Positions 42,320 to 52,058 are shown, counted from the stretch's first letter. The stretch: 64,000 bases of DNA from Streptomyces sp. V1I1 (GCF_030817355.1 NZ_JAUSZH010000001.1:62001-126000), one strand, 5' to 3'. Translations and numbers: made by a program. Notes: generated from the letters alone by a model not told the origin.

Positions 42320-42787
42320 GAGCTGGAGAAGGCGCTCGCGCTGGCCCACCAGTTCATGGAGGCCGCACCCGAGACGCCGGTCATCTTCACCGTCCACGAG
42401 CCCAAGCTCCTGGCCAGGCCGCCGAGCTCCAGGCCAGCGGCATCCAGCTCGAACTCCTCACCGGCCCGCTCACCGATATCTACGACCCCCAACGGCATGG
42501 GCGCCATGTTCTTCGCAGTGCTCGCCGTCGCCGGGCAGATCGAGCGCAACTACAAGGGCATCCCCGACCCGGAGATCGCAAGAAGGTCACCGTCAAGGTC
42601 GGGCAGAACGCGGGCAAGCTCCCCTCGCTCTACCCGGCGCTCGCCGAAGCCGAGGACACCGCCGTCGACGACGAACTGCCCCGCAGGCCCGAGCCCGCCC
42701 GGATCCGGCGCCCCGCTGACGCCCGAGGAAGCCGATCTTCGTCAACGCCTCCAGGCCCAAATGCTCCAGGGAACAGAGACCGAGTAG
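42320..42787 (+). pseudogene. serine recombinase (resolvase) fragment
   Basis: The frame begins ELEKALALAHQFMEAAPETP with VIFTVHE, shifts to AAELQASGIQLELLTGPL, and shifts back to NGMGAMFFAVLAVAGQIERN. A deletion follows, and the tail APLTPEEADLRQRLQAQML ends at 42787. This is a resolvase/invertase of the type carried by actinobacterial transposons, without its catalytic N-terminus and most of the DNA-binding region. Confidence 0.7.
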
Positions 42788-43087
42788 CCAGCAAGATCCA
42801 TCTCAGCGCTAGCCGCCGTATGGCTGCTACTCAGACCCGGAGTCATGCGGCCCCCGTCCGCTTCAGTACTGGGGGTGCTCCTCCTGCACGCAGCTGCGCC
42901 GGCGTGAGGAGCAGGGCCAGGGTGGCGCCCCGACGCGAAACGCTCCCCTGCGCATGTGGGTCCCTCTTTTCCCGACTGCCCTCGGATTTCGAGGAGTTGA
43001 TGCATGTGCCGTTCGCGGCAGCCCATATGTTCAAGAAGTTAACGCACTGTTTCCGTTGACGGCACCCCCGGCGCCCCCTTACAAAGC
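42788..43087. other. intergenic stretch upstream of glucanase
   Basis: No gene is seen. It should hold the glucanase promoter; the operator palindrome lies just downstream. Confidence 0.4.
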
Positions 43088-43101
43088 TGAGAGCGCTCTC
43101 A
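43088..43101. promoter_or_regulatory. LacI-family (CebR-like) operator palindrome
   Basis: TGAGAGCGCTCTCA is a perfect 14-base palindrome 40 bases before the glucanase start. It matches the inverted-repeat type bound by CebR/BglR-like repressors of Streptomyces glycosidase genes (TGGGAGCGCTCCCA). Induction by beta-glucan oligosaccharides is the likely consequence. Confidence 0.75.
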
Positions 43102-43140
43102 AGAGATGCAGGTCCACTTCGCCCTCCGGAGGTCCTCCCA

Positions 43141-44628
43141 GTGAGTACGAGAACCATAGGCACCGCTCCACCTTCGCCCCGCCGCCGTGCTCTTTTTGGC
43201 GCGCTCATCGCCGCCGCGCTGGCCGTCGCCGGCGTCGCCGCCGGTCTCTTCGCCGCGCCGGCGCAGGGCGCCGCACCGGCCGCCCCCGGGTGGGCCCTGC
43301 AGTGGAGCGACGACTTCAACGGCGCCGCCGGCACGTTGCCGTCGTCCACCAACTGGCTGTTCCAAGAGGGCCACTCCTACCCTGGCGGCCCCGCCAACTG
43401 GGGCACGAACGAGGTCCAGAGCTTCACCAAGTCGACCAACAACATCAGCCTGGACGGCGCCGGAAACCTGCGGATCACGCCCCTGCGCGACGCCTCCGGT
43501 AACTGGACCTCGTCCCGCATCGAGACCCAGCGCTCGGACTTCAAAGCACCGGCCGGCGGCACCCTGCGCATCGAGGGTCGCATCCAGATGCCCAACGTGA
43601 CCGGTGCGGCCGCCAGCGGCTACTGGCCGGCCTTCTGGGCGCTCGGCTCGCCCTACCGAGGCAACTACTGGAACTGGCCCGGCATCGGCGAGTACGACAT
43701 CATGGAGAACGTCAACGGCATGAACGCCGTGTTCGGCACTCTGCACTGCGGTGTGAACCCCGGCGGTCCGTGCAACGAGACTACAGGTCTCGGCAATAGC
43801 CGCCCCTGCCCCAACTCCACCTGCCAGTCCGGCTTCCACACCTACACCTTCGAGTGGGACCGCAGCGTCATCCCCAACCAGCTGCGGTGGTACGTCGACG
43901 GTGTGCAGTTCCACAGCGTCAGCCAGAACCAGGTCGACGCCACCACCTGGTCCAACATGACGGACCACGCGGGCTACTTCATCCTGCTCAACGTCTCCAT
44001 CGGCGGCGCGTTCCCCGACGCCCTGGGCGGCCCGACCCCGACCGCCGCGACCGACCCCGGCCACCCGATGATCGTCGACTACGTCGGCGTGTGGAGCCGG
44101 ACCGGCGCCACCACGACCACCCCCGCACCGTCACCCACCTCCACACCCCCGCCGTCCGGCTCGCCCACCCTCTACCTACGCTCCGACGGCGGACTCGGCA
44201 GCTCGACAGGAACCGGCTCCACCGTCACCGTGGCCTCGGGCGGCGGGACGAACCACGACGGAACGCCGTACCTGCCGCAGACCTTCCTCGCCTCCGGTAT
44301 CACCCGCACCTACAACGGCGGCGCCACCCAGTTCGACCTCTCCGTGGACGCGGGTACCGCGGTCGGCGACGGGCAGCAGATCCGCGTCTCCTACGACCTG
44401 ACGGGCGACGGCAGCTGGGACCGCACGGAGACGTACAACTACTTCGCCACCGACCCCGTCACCGGCTACGAGCACTACACCCAAAGCCGCGGCCTGAAAT
44501 CCGCCACCGGCACCCTCGGCGACCTCGCCAGCGGCAAGGTCAAGGTCGAGGTATGGAACGCCATAGGCAACGCCCCGTCCACGATCGGCACCGGTAACCA
44601 GTCGGTCGTCGCCATCCCCTTCACCTGA
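43141..44628 (+). CDS. secreted GH16 beta-1,3-glucanase with C-terminal binding module
   Basis: GTG 43141 starts an Arg-rich, Ala-rich signal peptide ending near AQGA. The GH16 domain (about residues 48-320) shows LQWSDDFNGAAGTLPSSTNW, the trimming groove GYWPAFWALG and the catalytic ExDxxE in IGEYDIMENVNG, with two acid/base and nucleophile Glu. A Thr/Pro linker (about 325-345) leads to a C-terminal beta-sandwich (LYLRSDGGLGSSTGTGSTV onward) like the glucan-binding CBM56. Length (495) and domain order fit extracellular laminarinases. It is regulated by the palindrome at 43088 and followed by a terminator. The gene is intact. Confidence 0.9.
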   Translation: MSTRTIGTAPPSPRRRALFGALIAAALAVAGVAAGLFAAPAQGAAPAAPGWALQWSDDFNGAAGTLPSSTNWLFQEGHSYPGGPANWGTNEVQSFTKSTNNISLDGAGNLRITPLRDASGNWTSSRIETQRSDFKAPAGGTLRIEGRIQMPNVTGAAASGYWPAFWALGSPYRGNYWNWPGIGEYDIMENVNGMNAVFGTLHCGVNPGGPCNETTGLGNSRPCPNSTCQSGFHTYTFEWDRSVIPNQLRWYVDGVQFHSVSQNQVDATTWSNMTDHAGYFILLNVSIGGAFPDALGGPTPTAATDPGHPMIVDYVGVWSRTGATTTTPAPSPTSTPPPSGSPTLYLRSDGGLGSSTGTGSTVTVASGGGTNHDGTPYLPQTFLASGITRTYNGGATQFDLSVDAGTAVGDGQQIRVSYDLTGDGSWDRTETYNYFATDPVTGYEHYTQSRGLKSATGTLGDLASGKVKVEVWNAIGNAPSTIGTGNQSVVAIPFT

Positions 44629-44685
44629 CCCGCTTCGGCCTTCCCTTCAAACCGACTTCTCTTCACCCCTTGAACCGACCCTCCA

Positions 44686-44715
44686 GGGGCGGCCCTCCCC
44701 CACGAGGGCCGCCCC
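44686..44715 (+). terminator. 12-bp hairpin terminator after GH16 gene
   Basis: GGGGCGGCCCTC at 44686-44697 pairs perfectly with GAGGGCCGCCCC at 44704-44715 around a six-base loop, 58 bases after the stop. Confidence 0.8.
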
Positions 44716-44804
44716 GCGGGCTGACCGCCCGGTCCCGCGCGGTGTCGATTCCCCCCGTCGATCGCGGACTTGTTGATCCGCAGGCAACCTGCAGCACCTC
44801 TTTG

Positions 44805-45224
44805 ATGGCGCGCACGGTGGCGAAGGGAGGGCATCCGGTGATCAGCCAGGCACAGCAGGCGCGAAACGGGCATGCGTCTTCCGGGCTGTCCGGAGCGACG
44901 TTCGACGCCCCGCTGACCCGGACAACCACCCAGTCGGTCATCGACGACAACCGCAACAAGGCTTGCGGTGACGCCCCCAGCATCCCGGGCAAGAGCTGCG
45001 ATGAGTACCCGTTGGCCACCTCTCAGCAAGGGCTCAGCGCCGGCGGAGCGCGGCGCACCTTCGACGACTGCTCCTTCAACCTGCCGCGCCAGACCGGTCC
45101 AAGGGGTGCGAGTGCCTGCATGATCCCGGCCGCGGAGAACAGCGCCCAAGGCGGATTGAATACACAGTTCTACCGGAGCCAACGCGTCCTGGAAGGCGAT
45201 CGCTTCCGCGTCGTCACCCCCTGA
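44805..45224 (+). pseudogene. NucA/NucB-type deoxyribonuclease domain, N-terminus lost
   Basis: The last 90 codons read KSCDEYPLATSQQGLSAGG, RRTFDDCSFNLPRQTGPRGA, SACMIPAAENSAQGGLNTQF and VLEGDRFRVVTP. This is the complete signature of the NucA/NucB DNase domain, including the CDEYP motif and the AEN metal-site segment. These domains normally end long secreted or RHS-type proteins. Here no signal peptide or leader domain precedes it and no convincing start is present (ATG 44805 is arbitrary). It is probably a displaced toxin tip or truncated nuclease. Confidence 0.65.
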
Positions 45225-45404
45225 CGCACCAATAGCGAGTGGTTTGTAAGCGAGAGACCGACCACCGCCTCCTCGCTGATCCCAGTACCAGTACGGCGTC
45301 GCGGGTAAATTCATCTCCCGCCCCGGACAGCCTTGCACGGGCCGCTCGCCAAGCCTCGCGCGTGCGGCCGCCCACCCCGCACCCCCGATCTGAGCGGTGA
45401 TCAC

Positions 45405-45974
45405 ATGACGAGTCCCTGGGCCACCGTCCGCGTGGATGACCTTTCGTTCGGCGTTCTCGACAACGGGGACATCCCCATCGAGACAGCAGACTGGTCCAAC
45501 GGCCTCGTGGCCGTCATGTCCCACGGCGCGGTGATCAGCACCGGCATCCACATCGGCTACGTTCGCGTGCGCGTCGACCTGACCACTTCAGCACCCCACG
45601 AAGACGACAGGTCCTGGGAGGAAGTCGTCGAGGCCAGCGTGCACGCTCCTCACGGCCACTTGCGCGTCGACTCCTTCGAACAAGGAACCGTCACTACCCT
45701 TCCCCTTCTCAGCGCAGCCGGACCGGGCTGGTACCGGCTGCGCGTCCACGCCCGCGGCCGCCAGACCAACCCCGACGGCGTCCAGAACCAACCCGTCGAG
45801 GAATACCTCTTGAGCATCTGGCCAGCACCACCCTCCCCGACCACCATCCGTCACGGCAGCGACCGCATCGAAGCCAGCCTGCGTACCACTCCACCACCGC
45901 CAGACACCCAACCTCAGCCCAACCCTCCACCGCAGGAACCAGCCTTCAAACCAGCTCCATTCCCCAAGGACTGA
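45405..45974 (+). CDS. hypothetical protein, Pro-rich C-terminus
   Basis: ATG 45405 opens a 189-residue soluble protein. A beta-rich domain (about residues 1-140; WATVRVDDLSFGVLDNGD, HIGYVRVRVDLTTSAP, GWYRLRVHARGRQ, EEYLLSIWPAPP) is followed by a Pro-rich tail (PPPPDTQPQPNPPPQEPAF). Similar proteins of unknown function are frequent in Streptomyces. No membrane segment and no clear operon partner are seen. Confidence 0.65.
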   Translation: MTSPWATVRVDDLSFGVLDNGDIPIETADWSNGLVAVMSHGAVISTGIHIGYVRVRVDLTTSAPHEDDRSWEEVVEASVHAPHGHLRVDSFEQGTVTTLPLLSAAGPGWYRLRVHARGRQTNPDGVQNQPVEEYLLSIWPAPPSPTTIRHGSDRIEASLRTTPPPPDTQPQPNPPPQEPAFKPAPFPKD

Positions 45975-46023
45975 GACGCCATCCGCTTTCCGAACGTGAT
46001 CGTTTAGTTCGGGGTGGGTGGGC

Positions 46024-46572
46024 ATGAACTCCGGCCGGTGGCGGGAGAGATGGGCGTGGTTCGTCCGCTCGTCTGGCTCGTGGAGGTGGCTGGTGGCGTC
46101 GGTGCTTGGTCTGCTGGAGGCCCGGGAGAAGAAGATCCGGGAAGAGGTCGCGTGGCTGCGGGAGGAGGCCGAACGGGTGCAGGCCGCGCTCGGTGAGGCG
46201 GAACGCGCACTTCACCGTCTGGTGGATGCCCGGGTCACGGTGACCGAGGTACTGACCGAGCCGGCCTCCGAAGCAGCGGAGCCGGCGCCAAGGGCGGTGG
46301 CGGGATCGGTGGTGCCGCACCGGATCGAGGGCATGACGGCGTCCGTCCTGGCATCGGATTACCAGCGCATCGTGGAGGTACTGGAGTACTGGAGTCGGAC
46401 GCAGGCCGGGCAGGTCTGCGGTGTCAGCAACTGGCTGTGTCCCTCGGCCTGGAAGCAGTTCCGGCGAAGGTCGAGGGGCTGCGGTCGAAGGCGAAACGCC
46501 TGGTGGAACGGGGTTGGATCCTGCAGGTGCGGCCGGGGGTGTTCACCGCGCTCACGGTGCCGGCCGGCTGAA
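46024..46572 (+). pseudogene. coiled-coil hypothetical protein, frameshifted
   Basis: ATG 46024 begins a basic segment, then a coiled coil (LGLLEAREKKIREEVAWLRE onward to about residue 70), an Ala/Pro linker and a winged-helix-like start (VLASDYQRIVEVLE). A shift near 46430 sends the frame into nonsense. The natural end (LGLEAVPAKVEGLRSKAKRL, VERGWILQVRPGVFTALTVP) lies one frame over and stops at 46572. This family is commonly found beside IS elements in Streptomyces; its function is unknown. Confidence 0.6.
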
Positions 46573-47484
46573 AGCACCCGGGCGGCGTCCGGCCAGGCGG
46601 CCGCTCATGAGCATGGTCATGGACCACAGCACCATGGCCTCGTGCATGGCGGGCAGCGTCTCGTAGTCACGCACCAGACGACGCGAACGCATCAGCCAGC
46701 TCAGCGTTCTTTCCACCACCCACCTGCGCGGCAGCACCACGAACCCCGTTGTGTCGTCGGAACGTTTGACGATCTGAAGGGTGAGCCGGCACTTCTCGGC
46801 CGCCCAGTCCACCAGCCGGCCCGCATAACCGCCGTCCGCCCAGACGAGGCGGATGGAGAAATACAGCGTGCGCAGCCGCTCAAGCAGCGGTACTCCCGCG
46901 TCCCGGTCCTGGACACTCGCCGCGGTCACCACGACCGCCAGAACCAGGCCGAGACAGTCCACCACCAGGTGCCGCTTGCGGCCTCCCACCTTCTTCCCGC
47001 CGTCCCAGCCGGACGTGGAGCGCGGGATGTTCGCGGCCGCTCGCACCGACTGCGAGTCCACGATCGCGGCCGTCGGGTCCGGTGAGCGGCCCTCCTCCTG
47101 GCGCACCCTGTCGCGCAACCGGTCGTGGAGCTCGGCAAGCAGGCCCGTAACCTGCCAGCGGCGGGCGAAGGCGTGCACCCGCCGATACGGCGGGAAGTCC
47201 GCAGGCAGGTTGGCCCACTTGACGCCGTTGTCGACCACATAGCGCACCGCGTCCAGCATCACACGGTGGCAGAAGCCCTCCGGCCGACCGCCCCGCCCCT
47301 GAAGCCACGCGGGCACCGGCAGCAACGGCCGCACGACCTGCCACTCCGCCTCCGTCAGGTCGGAGCCGTAACACCGGACACGCTCCGGACCGTCCGCCGC
47401 GTTGCCGAACCTGTGCGCGAGGCAGTCACACTCCGGTGACGGCGCGTTGGACTCCGCGGACGCGAGCACGAAAGACTGCGACAC
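46552..47484 (-). CDS. IS5-family transposase
   Basis: The 310-residue transposase reads in one frame from ATG 47484. An N-terminal CDCLAHRFG segment is followed by SDLTEAEWQVVRPLLPVPAW and VVDNGVKWANLPADFPPYRR. The DDE core shows AAIVDSQSVRAAANIP, RHLVVDCLGLVLAVVVTAAS and LVWADGGYAGRLVDWA, with WVVERTLSWLMRSRRLVRDY at the end. It appears intact. The upstream hairpin at 47485 is part of the element, but I could not fix both inverted ends. Its 3' end overlaps the coiled-coil pseudogene's last bases, and its left flank may run into the WD40 gene. Confidence 0.85.
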   Translation of the reverse strand: MSQSFVLASAESNAPSPECDCLAHRFGNAADGPERVRCYGSDLTEAEWQVVRPLLPVPAWLQGRGGRPEGFCHRVMLDAVRYVVDNGVKWANLPADFPPYRRVHAFARRWQVTGLLAELHDRLRDRVRQEEGRSPDPTAAIVDSQSVRAAANIPRSTSGWDGGKKVGGRKRHLVVDCLGLVLAVVVTAASVQDRDAGVPLLERLRTLYFSIRLVWADGGYAGRLVDWAAEKCRLTLQIVKRSDDTTGFVVLPRRWVVERTLSWLMRSRRLVRDYETLPAMHEAMVLWSMTMLMSGRLAGRRPGAFSRPAP

Positions 47485-47540
47485 AGGGCCTCCTGGTGCT
47501 GCTCGGTTGGGATCGCAACCCCGAGCTACCAGGAGGCCCT
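47485..47540. repeat. 20-bp inverted repeat upstream of IS5 transposase
   Basis: AGGGCCTCCTGGTGCTGCTC from 47485 pairs with the segment ending in ACCAGGAGGCCCT at 47540 around a 16-base loop, with minor mismatches. It lies directly before the transposase ATG and may limit its expression from outside transcripts. Confidence 0.6.
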
Positions 47541-47566
47541 GCCGTTATGCCACGGCTGCCGAGAGA

Positions 47567-49024
47567 TCACCCGAACAGGAACCGTGTTCGACTGATCAAG
47601 CCTGTCGAACGGTAAGCGGAAGGCTTCTGAGGCCAGTGGTCGGGACCTGCCAGTTTGACAGCCGCCAGGTCTTCTTTGAAAGCGTCTGGGAACTCCGCCG
47701 CGTCGGTGTAGATCTCAAACAGCGACCGACTCGCGTCGAACCGCAGCTCCGGATAGCCCACTTCGTCGAGCAGCAGCAGGTTCTCGTTGGTTATCGTCTC
47801 CCGGCCGGTGAGAGCGGCCGGCTCCAACCAGGCGGGATCCCTGTCGAGCTCGGTCTCGTAGAGCCAGTTGCCGCTGTAGTAGGCCGCGTATTCCGCGCCG
47901 GAATCGAAGTCCGAGAGCGGGTGGCCCAGCAGGACGCCGAAGGCCTGCGTCAGTGACGACTCCCAGTCGTCACCAGCGGTGGGGGTAGGGAGGCTGGACA
48001 TCACGTTCACGACTTTCATGGTCGGGACCGTGACGCCGGTGAACGGGGTCCACGGCACGGAGCGGCACCGGGCCAGCACCGCCACCTCCCAGCCGAACCC
48101 CACCACCAGCCGGCCATCCGCAGCAACAGCCACCGCGCTCACCTCCGCGGGAAACACCAACTCCGGCCCGGCTGGCTGGCCGGTGGCCAGGTCCCACACC
48201 CGCACCGTCTCGTCGGAGCTGCCGGTGACGGCGACTGGCCGGCCCTCCACCACTGCCGTCGCCACTACGCGTACCGGCTCAGTGTGGCCAGTGAGGGGCT
48301 CGCCGATTGGCTGGCCGGTGGCCAGGTCCCACACCCGCACCGTCTTTTCGCCGTCGGCGGCAGCGACGACAGGCCGGCCCTCCACCGCCGCCGTCGCCAC
48401 CGCCCACACCCCACCGGTGTGGCCAGTGAGGGGCTCACCGACCGGCCGACCAGTGGCCAGGTCCCACACCCGCACCGTCCCGTTCCGGCTGCCGGTAACG
48501 GCGACAGACCGGCCCTCCACCACCGCCGTCGCCACTCCGCCGTTGGCGAAGGGCTCGCCGACGGGTCGGCCGGTAGCCAGATCCCACACCCGCACCGTCT
48601 TGTCCCAGCTTCCGGTGACAACGACAGGCCGGCCCTCCACCACCCCCGTCGCCACCGCACTCACCGTGTCCGTGTGGCCGGGGAGCGCGTGCCGGAAGCG
48701 GAGGTCGATCATGCTGCTGGTAGCCCACTCCACTGCCCACCATGCGTCGGGTTTACCCTCCACCGGCACGGAGGTGATCCGCGCTGCCAGCTCCCGGTCC
48801 CCGAACCGGGCAGCATTCAACGCCAGCAACTGCCGCCGCGCACCCGCCGTCACGTACCGATCCAGATGGGCCGACTCCCGGTACACCGCCCCCGCCAACC
48901 GCGCGGCAGGCCCCAAGGCCGCGTCCACCAGGCCCAGCACCTCACCCGGGTCGGCATTCACCAGAAACCCCGGATCCACCAATCGCCCGTCTACAGCCCC
49001 ATCAACGTTCAAATCATCTGACAT
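47567..49024 (-). CDS. WD40-repeat protein with unknown C-terminal domain
   Basis: ATG 49024 (MSDDLNVDGAVDG) begins a 485-residue protein. Residues 1-110 form a helical domain (LARLAGAVYRESAHL-like composition). They are followed by four WD40 blades, each ending in VRVWDLATG, with GHT-linkers (PLTGHTGGVWAVATAAVEG and similar). The first two blades are joined without a GHT strand. The C-terminal 150 residues (DDWESSLTQAFGVLLGHPLS, NENLLLLDEVGYPELRFDAS) resemble no domain I can name. The very end (RFLFG) lies in sequence adjoining the IS5 element, so the native C-terminus may be lost. The role is probably protein-protein scaffolding. Confidence 0.75.
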   Translation of the reverse strand: MSDDLNVDGAVDGRLVDPGFLVNADPGEVLGLVDAALGPAARLAGAVYRESAHLDRYVTAGARRQLLALNAARFGDRELAARITSVPVEGKPDAWWAVEWATSSMIDLRFRHALPGHTDTVSAVATGVVEGRPVVVTGSWDKTVRVWDLATGRPVGEPFANGGVATAVVEGRSVAVTGSRNGTVRVWDLATGRPVGEPLTGHTGGVWAVATAAVEGRPVVAAADGEKTVRVWDLATGQPIGEPLTGHTEPVRVVATAVVEGRPVAVTGSSDETVRVWDLATGQPAGPELVFPAEVSAVAVAADGRLVVGFGWEVAVLARCRSVPWTPFTGVTVPTMKVVNVMSSLPTPTAGDDWESSLTQAFGVLLGHPLSDFDSGAEYAAYYSGNWLYETELDRDPAWLEPAALTGRETITNENLLLLDEVGYPELRFDASRSLFEIYTDAAEFPDAFKEDLAAVKLAGPDHWPQKPSAYRSTGLISRTRFLFG

Positions 49025-49341
49025 ACCCGCATCCAACCAGTCCCCACCGACACACCACCCCCAACCCGACATCCCCCACCAAACAATTACGTAGCCGATT
49101 ATGTAGAACTACTGGGACCCCTCTTCCCGTGTGCGGACGTCCTCGCCACCCGCCCACGACACCGATTCGCGCCTGCGACCTACCTGGCCGCTGGCGTGTG
49201 GCACGTCTCGCTCGTATTCCGGCCCCGCCCCATCGCTCACCCGCACACCCTGGTGGCCCGGATCACGGCCGTCAAAACTTCTGACAGCAACCGCGGTTTC
49301 CTGGTCCATTCCTACTCGGACCCCGGACCGACTCGACCCGG
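49025..49341. other. gene scrap between WD40 gene and IS1182 fragment
   Basis: A short plus-strand frame (RHRFAPATYLAAGVWHVSLV, then HPHTLVARITAVKTSD, about 49152-49320) reads like the middle of a real protein but has no start or stop of its own. I do not recognise it. Confidence 0.3.
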
Positions 49342-50034
49342 GTGCTGGCTGCGAGCAGGACCCTGAACCGGCTGGAGCTGGTCACCGAGACGATGCGGGC
49401 TGCCCTGGAGGCGCTGGCGGTGGCCGTCCCGCAGTGGCTGACTGCTCTCTCGCCCCGGGAGTGGTTCGATCGCTACGAGCGGCGGGTGGACGCCTTCCAG
49501 CTGTCGGTCGGCGACGCGGCCCGCACTGAGTACGCCCTGACCATCGGTTCCGACGGCTTCGCCCTGCTCACGGCGGTCTACAGCCAGGACGCTCCCGGCT
49601 GGCTGCGTGAACTGGCCGCCGTCGACGTGCTCCGGCGGATCTGGGTTCAGCACTACAGCGTCCAGGACGGTGAGGTGCTCTGGCGCCAGGACAAGCGACT
49701 GCCGCCGGCGGGTGCTGATCCGCTCCCCTTTTTTGATCCCGAGGACCGCGCATCGGTCAAACGGGGGCCCCGCTGGACCGGATACAAGGTGCATCTGACC
49801 GAGACGTGCGAGCCTGACGCACCGCACGTGATCACCCATGTCGCGACTACCGAGAGCACCACGACGGACGTGGAGGCCACCGCCGACGTGCACGTGCGAC
49901 TGGACGAGCGCGGCCTGCTGCCCGACATGCACCTGGTCGACACCGGCTACACCAGCGCCGACCTCCTGGTCTCCGCACAGCGCGACTTCGGTCTTGAACT
50001 CCTCGGCCCCGATCACCTGCCCACCACCAGTCAG
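49342..50034 (+). pseudogene. IS1182-family transposase, internal fragment
   Basis: The frame contains RTLNRLELVTETMRAALEAL, PREWFDRYERRVDAFQLSVG, LRRIWVQHYSVQDGEVLWR and KRGPRWTGYKVHLTETCEPD, then DMHLVDTGYTSADLLVSAQR. This is the middle of an actinobacterial IS1182 transposase. It stops at 50034, where an IS256 gene end is joined, and both termini are missing. Confidence 0.75.
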
Positions 50035-50239
50035 GCGAACGTCGGCTCTCGTCCTCCAGGGCGGACTCCAGCAGCCGCTGGGTCAGCTGCTGGAGCAGGC
50101 CGCCCTCGCCGGTCAGCTGCAGGCCCTCGGCCTGGGCCCGGCCCATCAGCTCGTCGATCAGCTGATCGTCCGCGGACCTCGACGGCTGCGGATCAGCCGA
50201 CTCAACGGCCTCGGGCTCTGTCACGTTCTTGCTGGTCAT
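50035..50239 (-). pseudogene. IS256-family transposase, N-terminal fragment
   Basis: ATG 50239 opens MTSKNVTEPEAVESADPQPS, then DQLIDELMGRAQAEGLQLTG and LLQQLTQRLLESALEDE. This is the start of an IS256 transposase, cut at 50035 by the IS1182 piece. Its upstream leader is split by the IS4-family element; the leader continues on the far side at 51869. Confidence 0.7.
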
Positions 50240-50269
50240 CGGTGCATCTTCCATGATCGGGAGTTACAC

Positions 50270-51867
50270 CAATGCCCCGCAGTTAGGGTCCTGACCTGCC
50301 TGTCAAGCGGTTCGGGGAAGCCGGGACATGAGGGCGGGACTCCGCGTAGGACAGAGAGTCGACCAAGATCCTCTGTTCTGACGGAGCCCCGTTGTTCATC
50401 GAGTTTGGCATGCCCGTACCGGGACGGGGGCAGGGTCGCGCGTTCGCGGCCGGCCATCTCGGAGAGCTGACACAGATCATCACGCCCGCCCTGGTAGATG
50501 AGGCGCTTGCACTGACGCGGCGGGTCCAGCGGCGGACCCGCAAGTTACCTGCCCGGGTCACGGTGTACTTCGTACTCGCGCTGTCGTTGTTTGGCACGGG
50601 AGGGCTATCTGGGGGTGTGGGCAGCGTTGACCGCCGGCCTGGACGGCGAGGACGTGGCGCCGTCAGAGGCCGCGTTGCGTCAAGCCCGCAGGAGGGTTGG
50701 GTCAGCTCCGCTGGCCATCCTGTTCGATCGGCTCAAAGGGCCTGCGGCCAAAGCGGATTGTTCCGGAGCGTGGTGGCGGGGGCTGCGGACGGTGGCCTGG
50801 GACGGCACCGGGCTGCAGATCGCGGACACCCCGGAGACTGCTGGATTCTTCGGCCGGAAGATCAGCTGTCATGGGCCGGGCAGCTATCCGGCACTGAAGC
50901 TGTCGGCTTTGGTGGAGTGCGGCACGAGGGCGCTGATCGATGTCGTCTTCGGCCCGCACGACACACCGGAGCCCGAGCAAAACGCCGTCCTGTGTCGGTC
51001 GCTCCGGCCGGGCCCGCTGGTGCTCGCCGATCGCGCCTCGGACGGGTATCCGCTGATGTGCAAGGCGGTGGCCACCGGGGGCTGATCTGCTGTGGCGGAT
51101 CCAGAACAACCGGAGCCTGGCCATGATCCACACTCTCCCGGACGGTTCCTATCTGTCCATGGTCGCCGATGTCCGCGGCCGGGACCGGCTGCGGTACTGG
51201 GCCCGTCATCCCCGCCCGGTTCCACCCCAGGTCGAGGGGGTCCCAGTCCGGGTGATCGATGCCATCGTCACCGCGACCGGTGCCGACGGCAACACCAGGA
51301 CCGGCACCCTCCGCCTGGTCACCACGCTGCTGGACCCCGATGCCTACCCAGCGGAGGAACTCATCGCCCTCTACCACGAACGCTGGGAAGCCGAGACGGC
51401 CTTCTACGGCCTGAAGGTCACCCTGCGAGGCAGCGGCAGAATCCTGCGTTCCCGCACTGTCGACGGCATCCGGCAAGAGCTCTTCGGCCTGCTTGTTGTC
51501 TATCAGGCGGCCCGGCACATCGCTGCCGATGCCGCAGTAGAGACCGGCATCGATCCCGACCGCATCTCCCTGACCGTCACCCTGCGGACCGCCCGCCTCA
51601 CCGTAATCAACGCCACCGGCACAGTCCCCGAACACGAAGCCCGTCCAACTCCCAGGATCCGCTCGGCAGTTCTTCATCCACGGGCGCTGGGTCCGGCACG
51701 ACGGCGAACCCGGATCTGGCCCCGCCGCATCAAACGGCCGATCTCTCCCTTCGCCTACAACAAATCCAAGTGGGACAAACCAATGCGTAAGGTGACCATC
51801 ACCTCCGAGATCACTCCACCCACCAGTCTCTTGACAGGCAGGTCAGGACCTTAACTGCGGGGCATTG
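50270..51867 (+). mobile_element. IS4-family insertion sequence nested in IS256 remnant
   Basis: The ends CAATGCCCCGCAGTTAGGGT (left) and ACCTTAACTGCGGGGCATTG (right) belong to an inverted repeat of more than 35 bases with one mismatch. GAGTTACAC is present on both sides (50261-50269 and 51869-51877), the remains of a target duplication of about ten bases. The element is 1598 bp and inserted in the leader of the IS256 transposase gene. Confidence 0.85.
50392..51854 (+). pseudogene. IS4-family transposase, two frameshifts
   Basis: The N-terminal domain (ALVDEALALTRRVQRRTRKL, then VYFVLALSLF) is in one frame. The middle (EAALRQARRRVGSAPLAILF, TVAWDGTGLQIADTPET, GPLVLADRASDGYPL) is in a second. 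The end (PAEELIALYHERWEAETAFY with the YREK-like Glu) is in a third, ending at 51854. All DDE residues are thus encoded but not in one chain. Two single-base changes would restore it. Confidence 0.75.
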
Positions 51868-52058
51868 CGAGTTACACCGTTCATTGGACAGACCCATCAC
51901 GCACCAACCCGTTAGAACCGTTGCTCTACCGATCATGGTGAGGCACGCCCCGCTACGAGACCGTCCCGAACGTGTGATCGTCCGACCACCGGTCGGCGGT
52001 GGTGTGGGGGCGCGTTCGCGACGTACCGCGATGACGCGCCCCGCACCACCGCTCGGTC

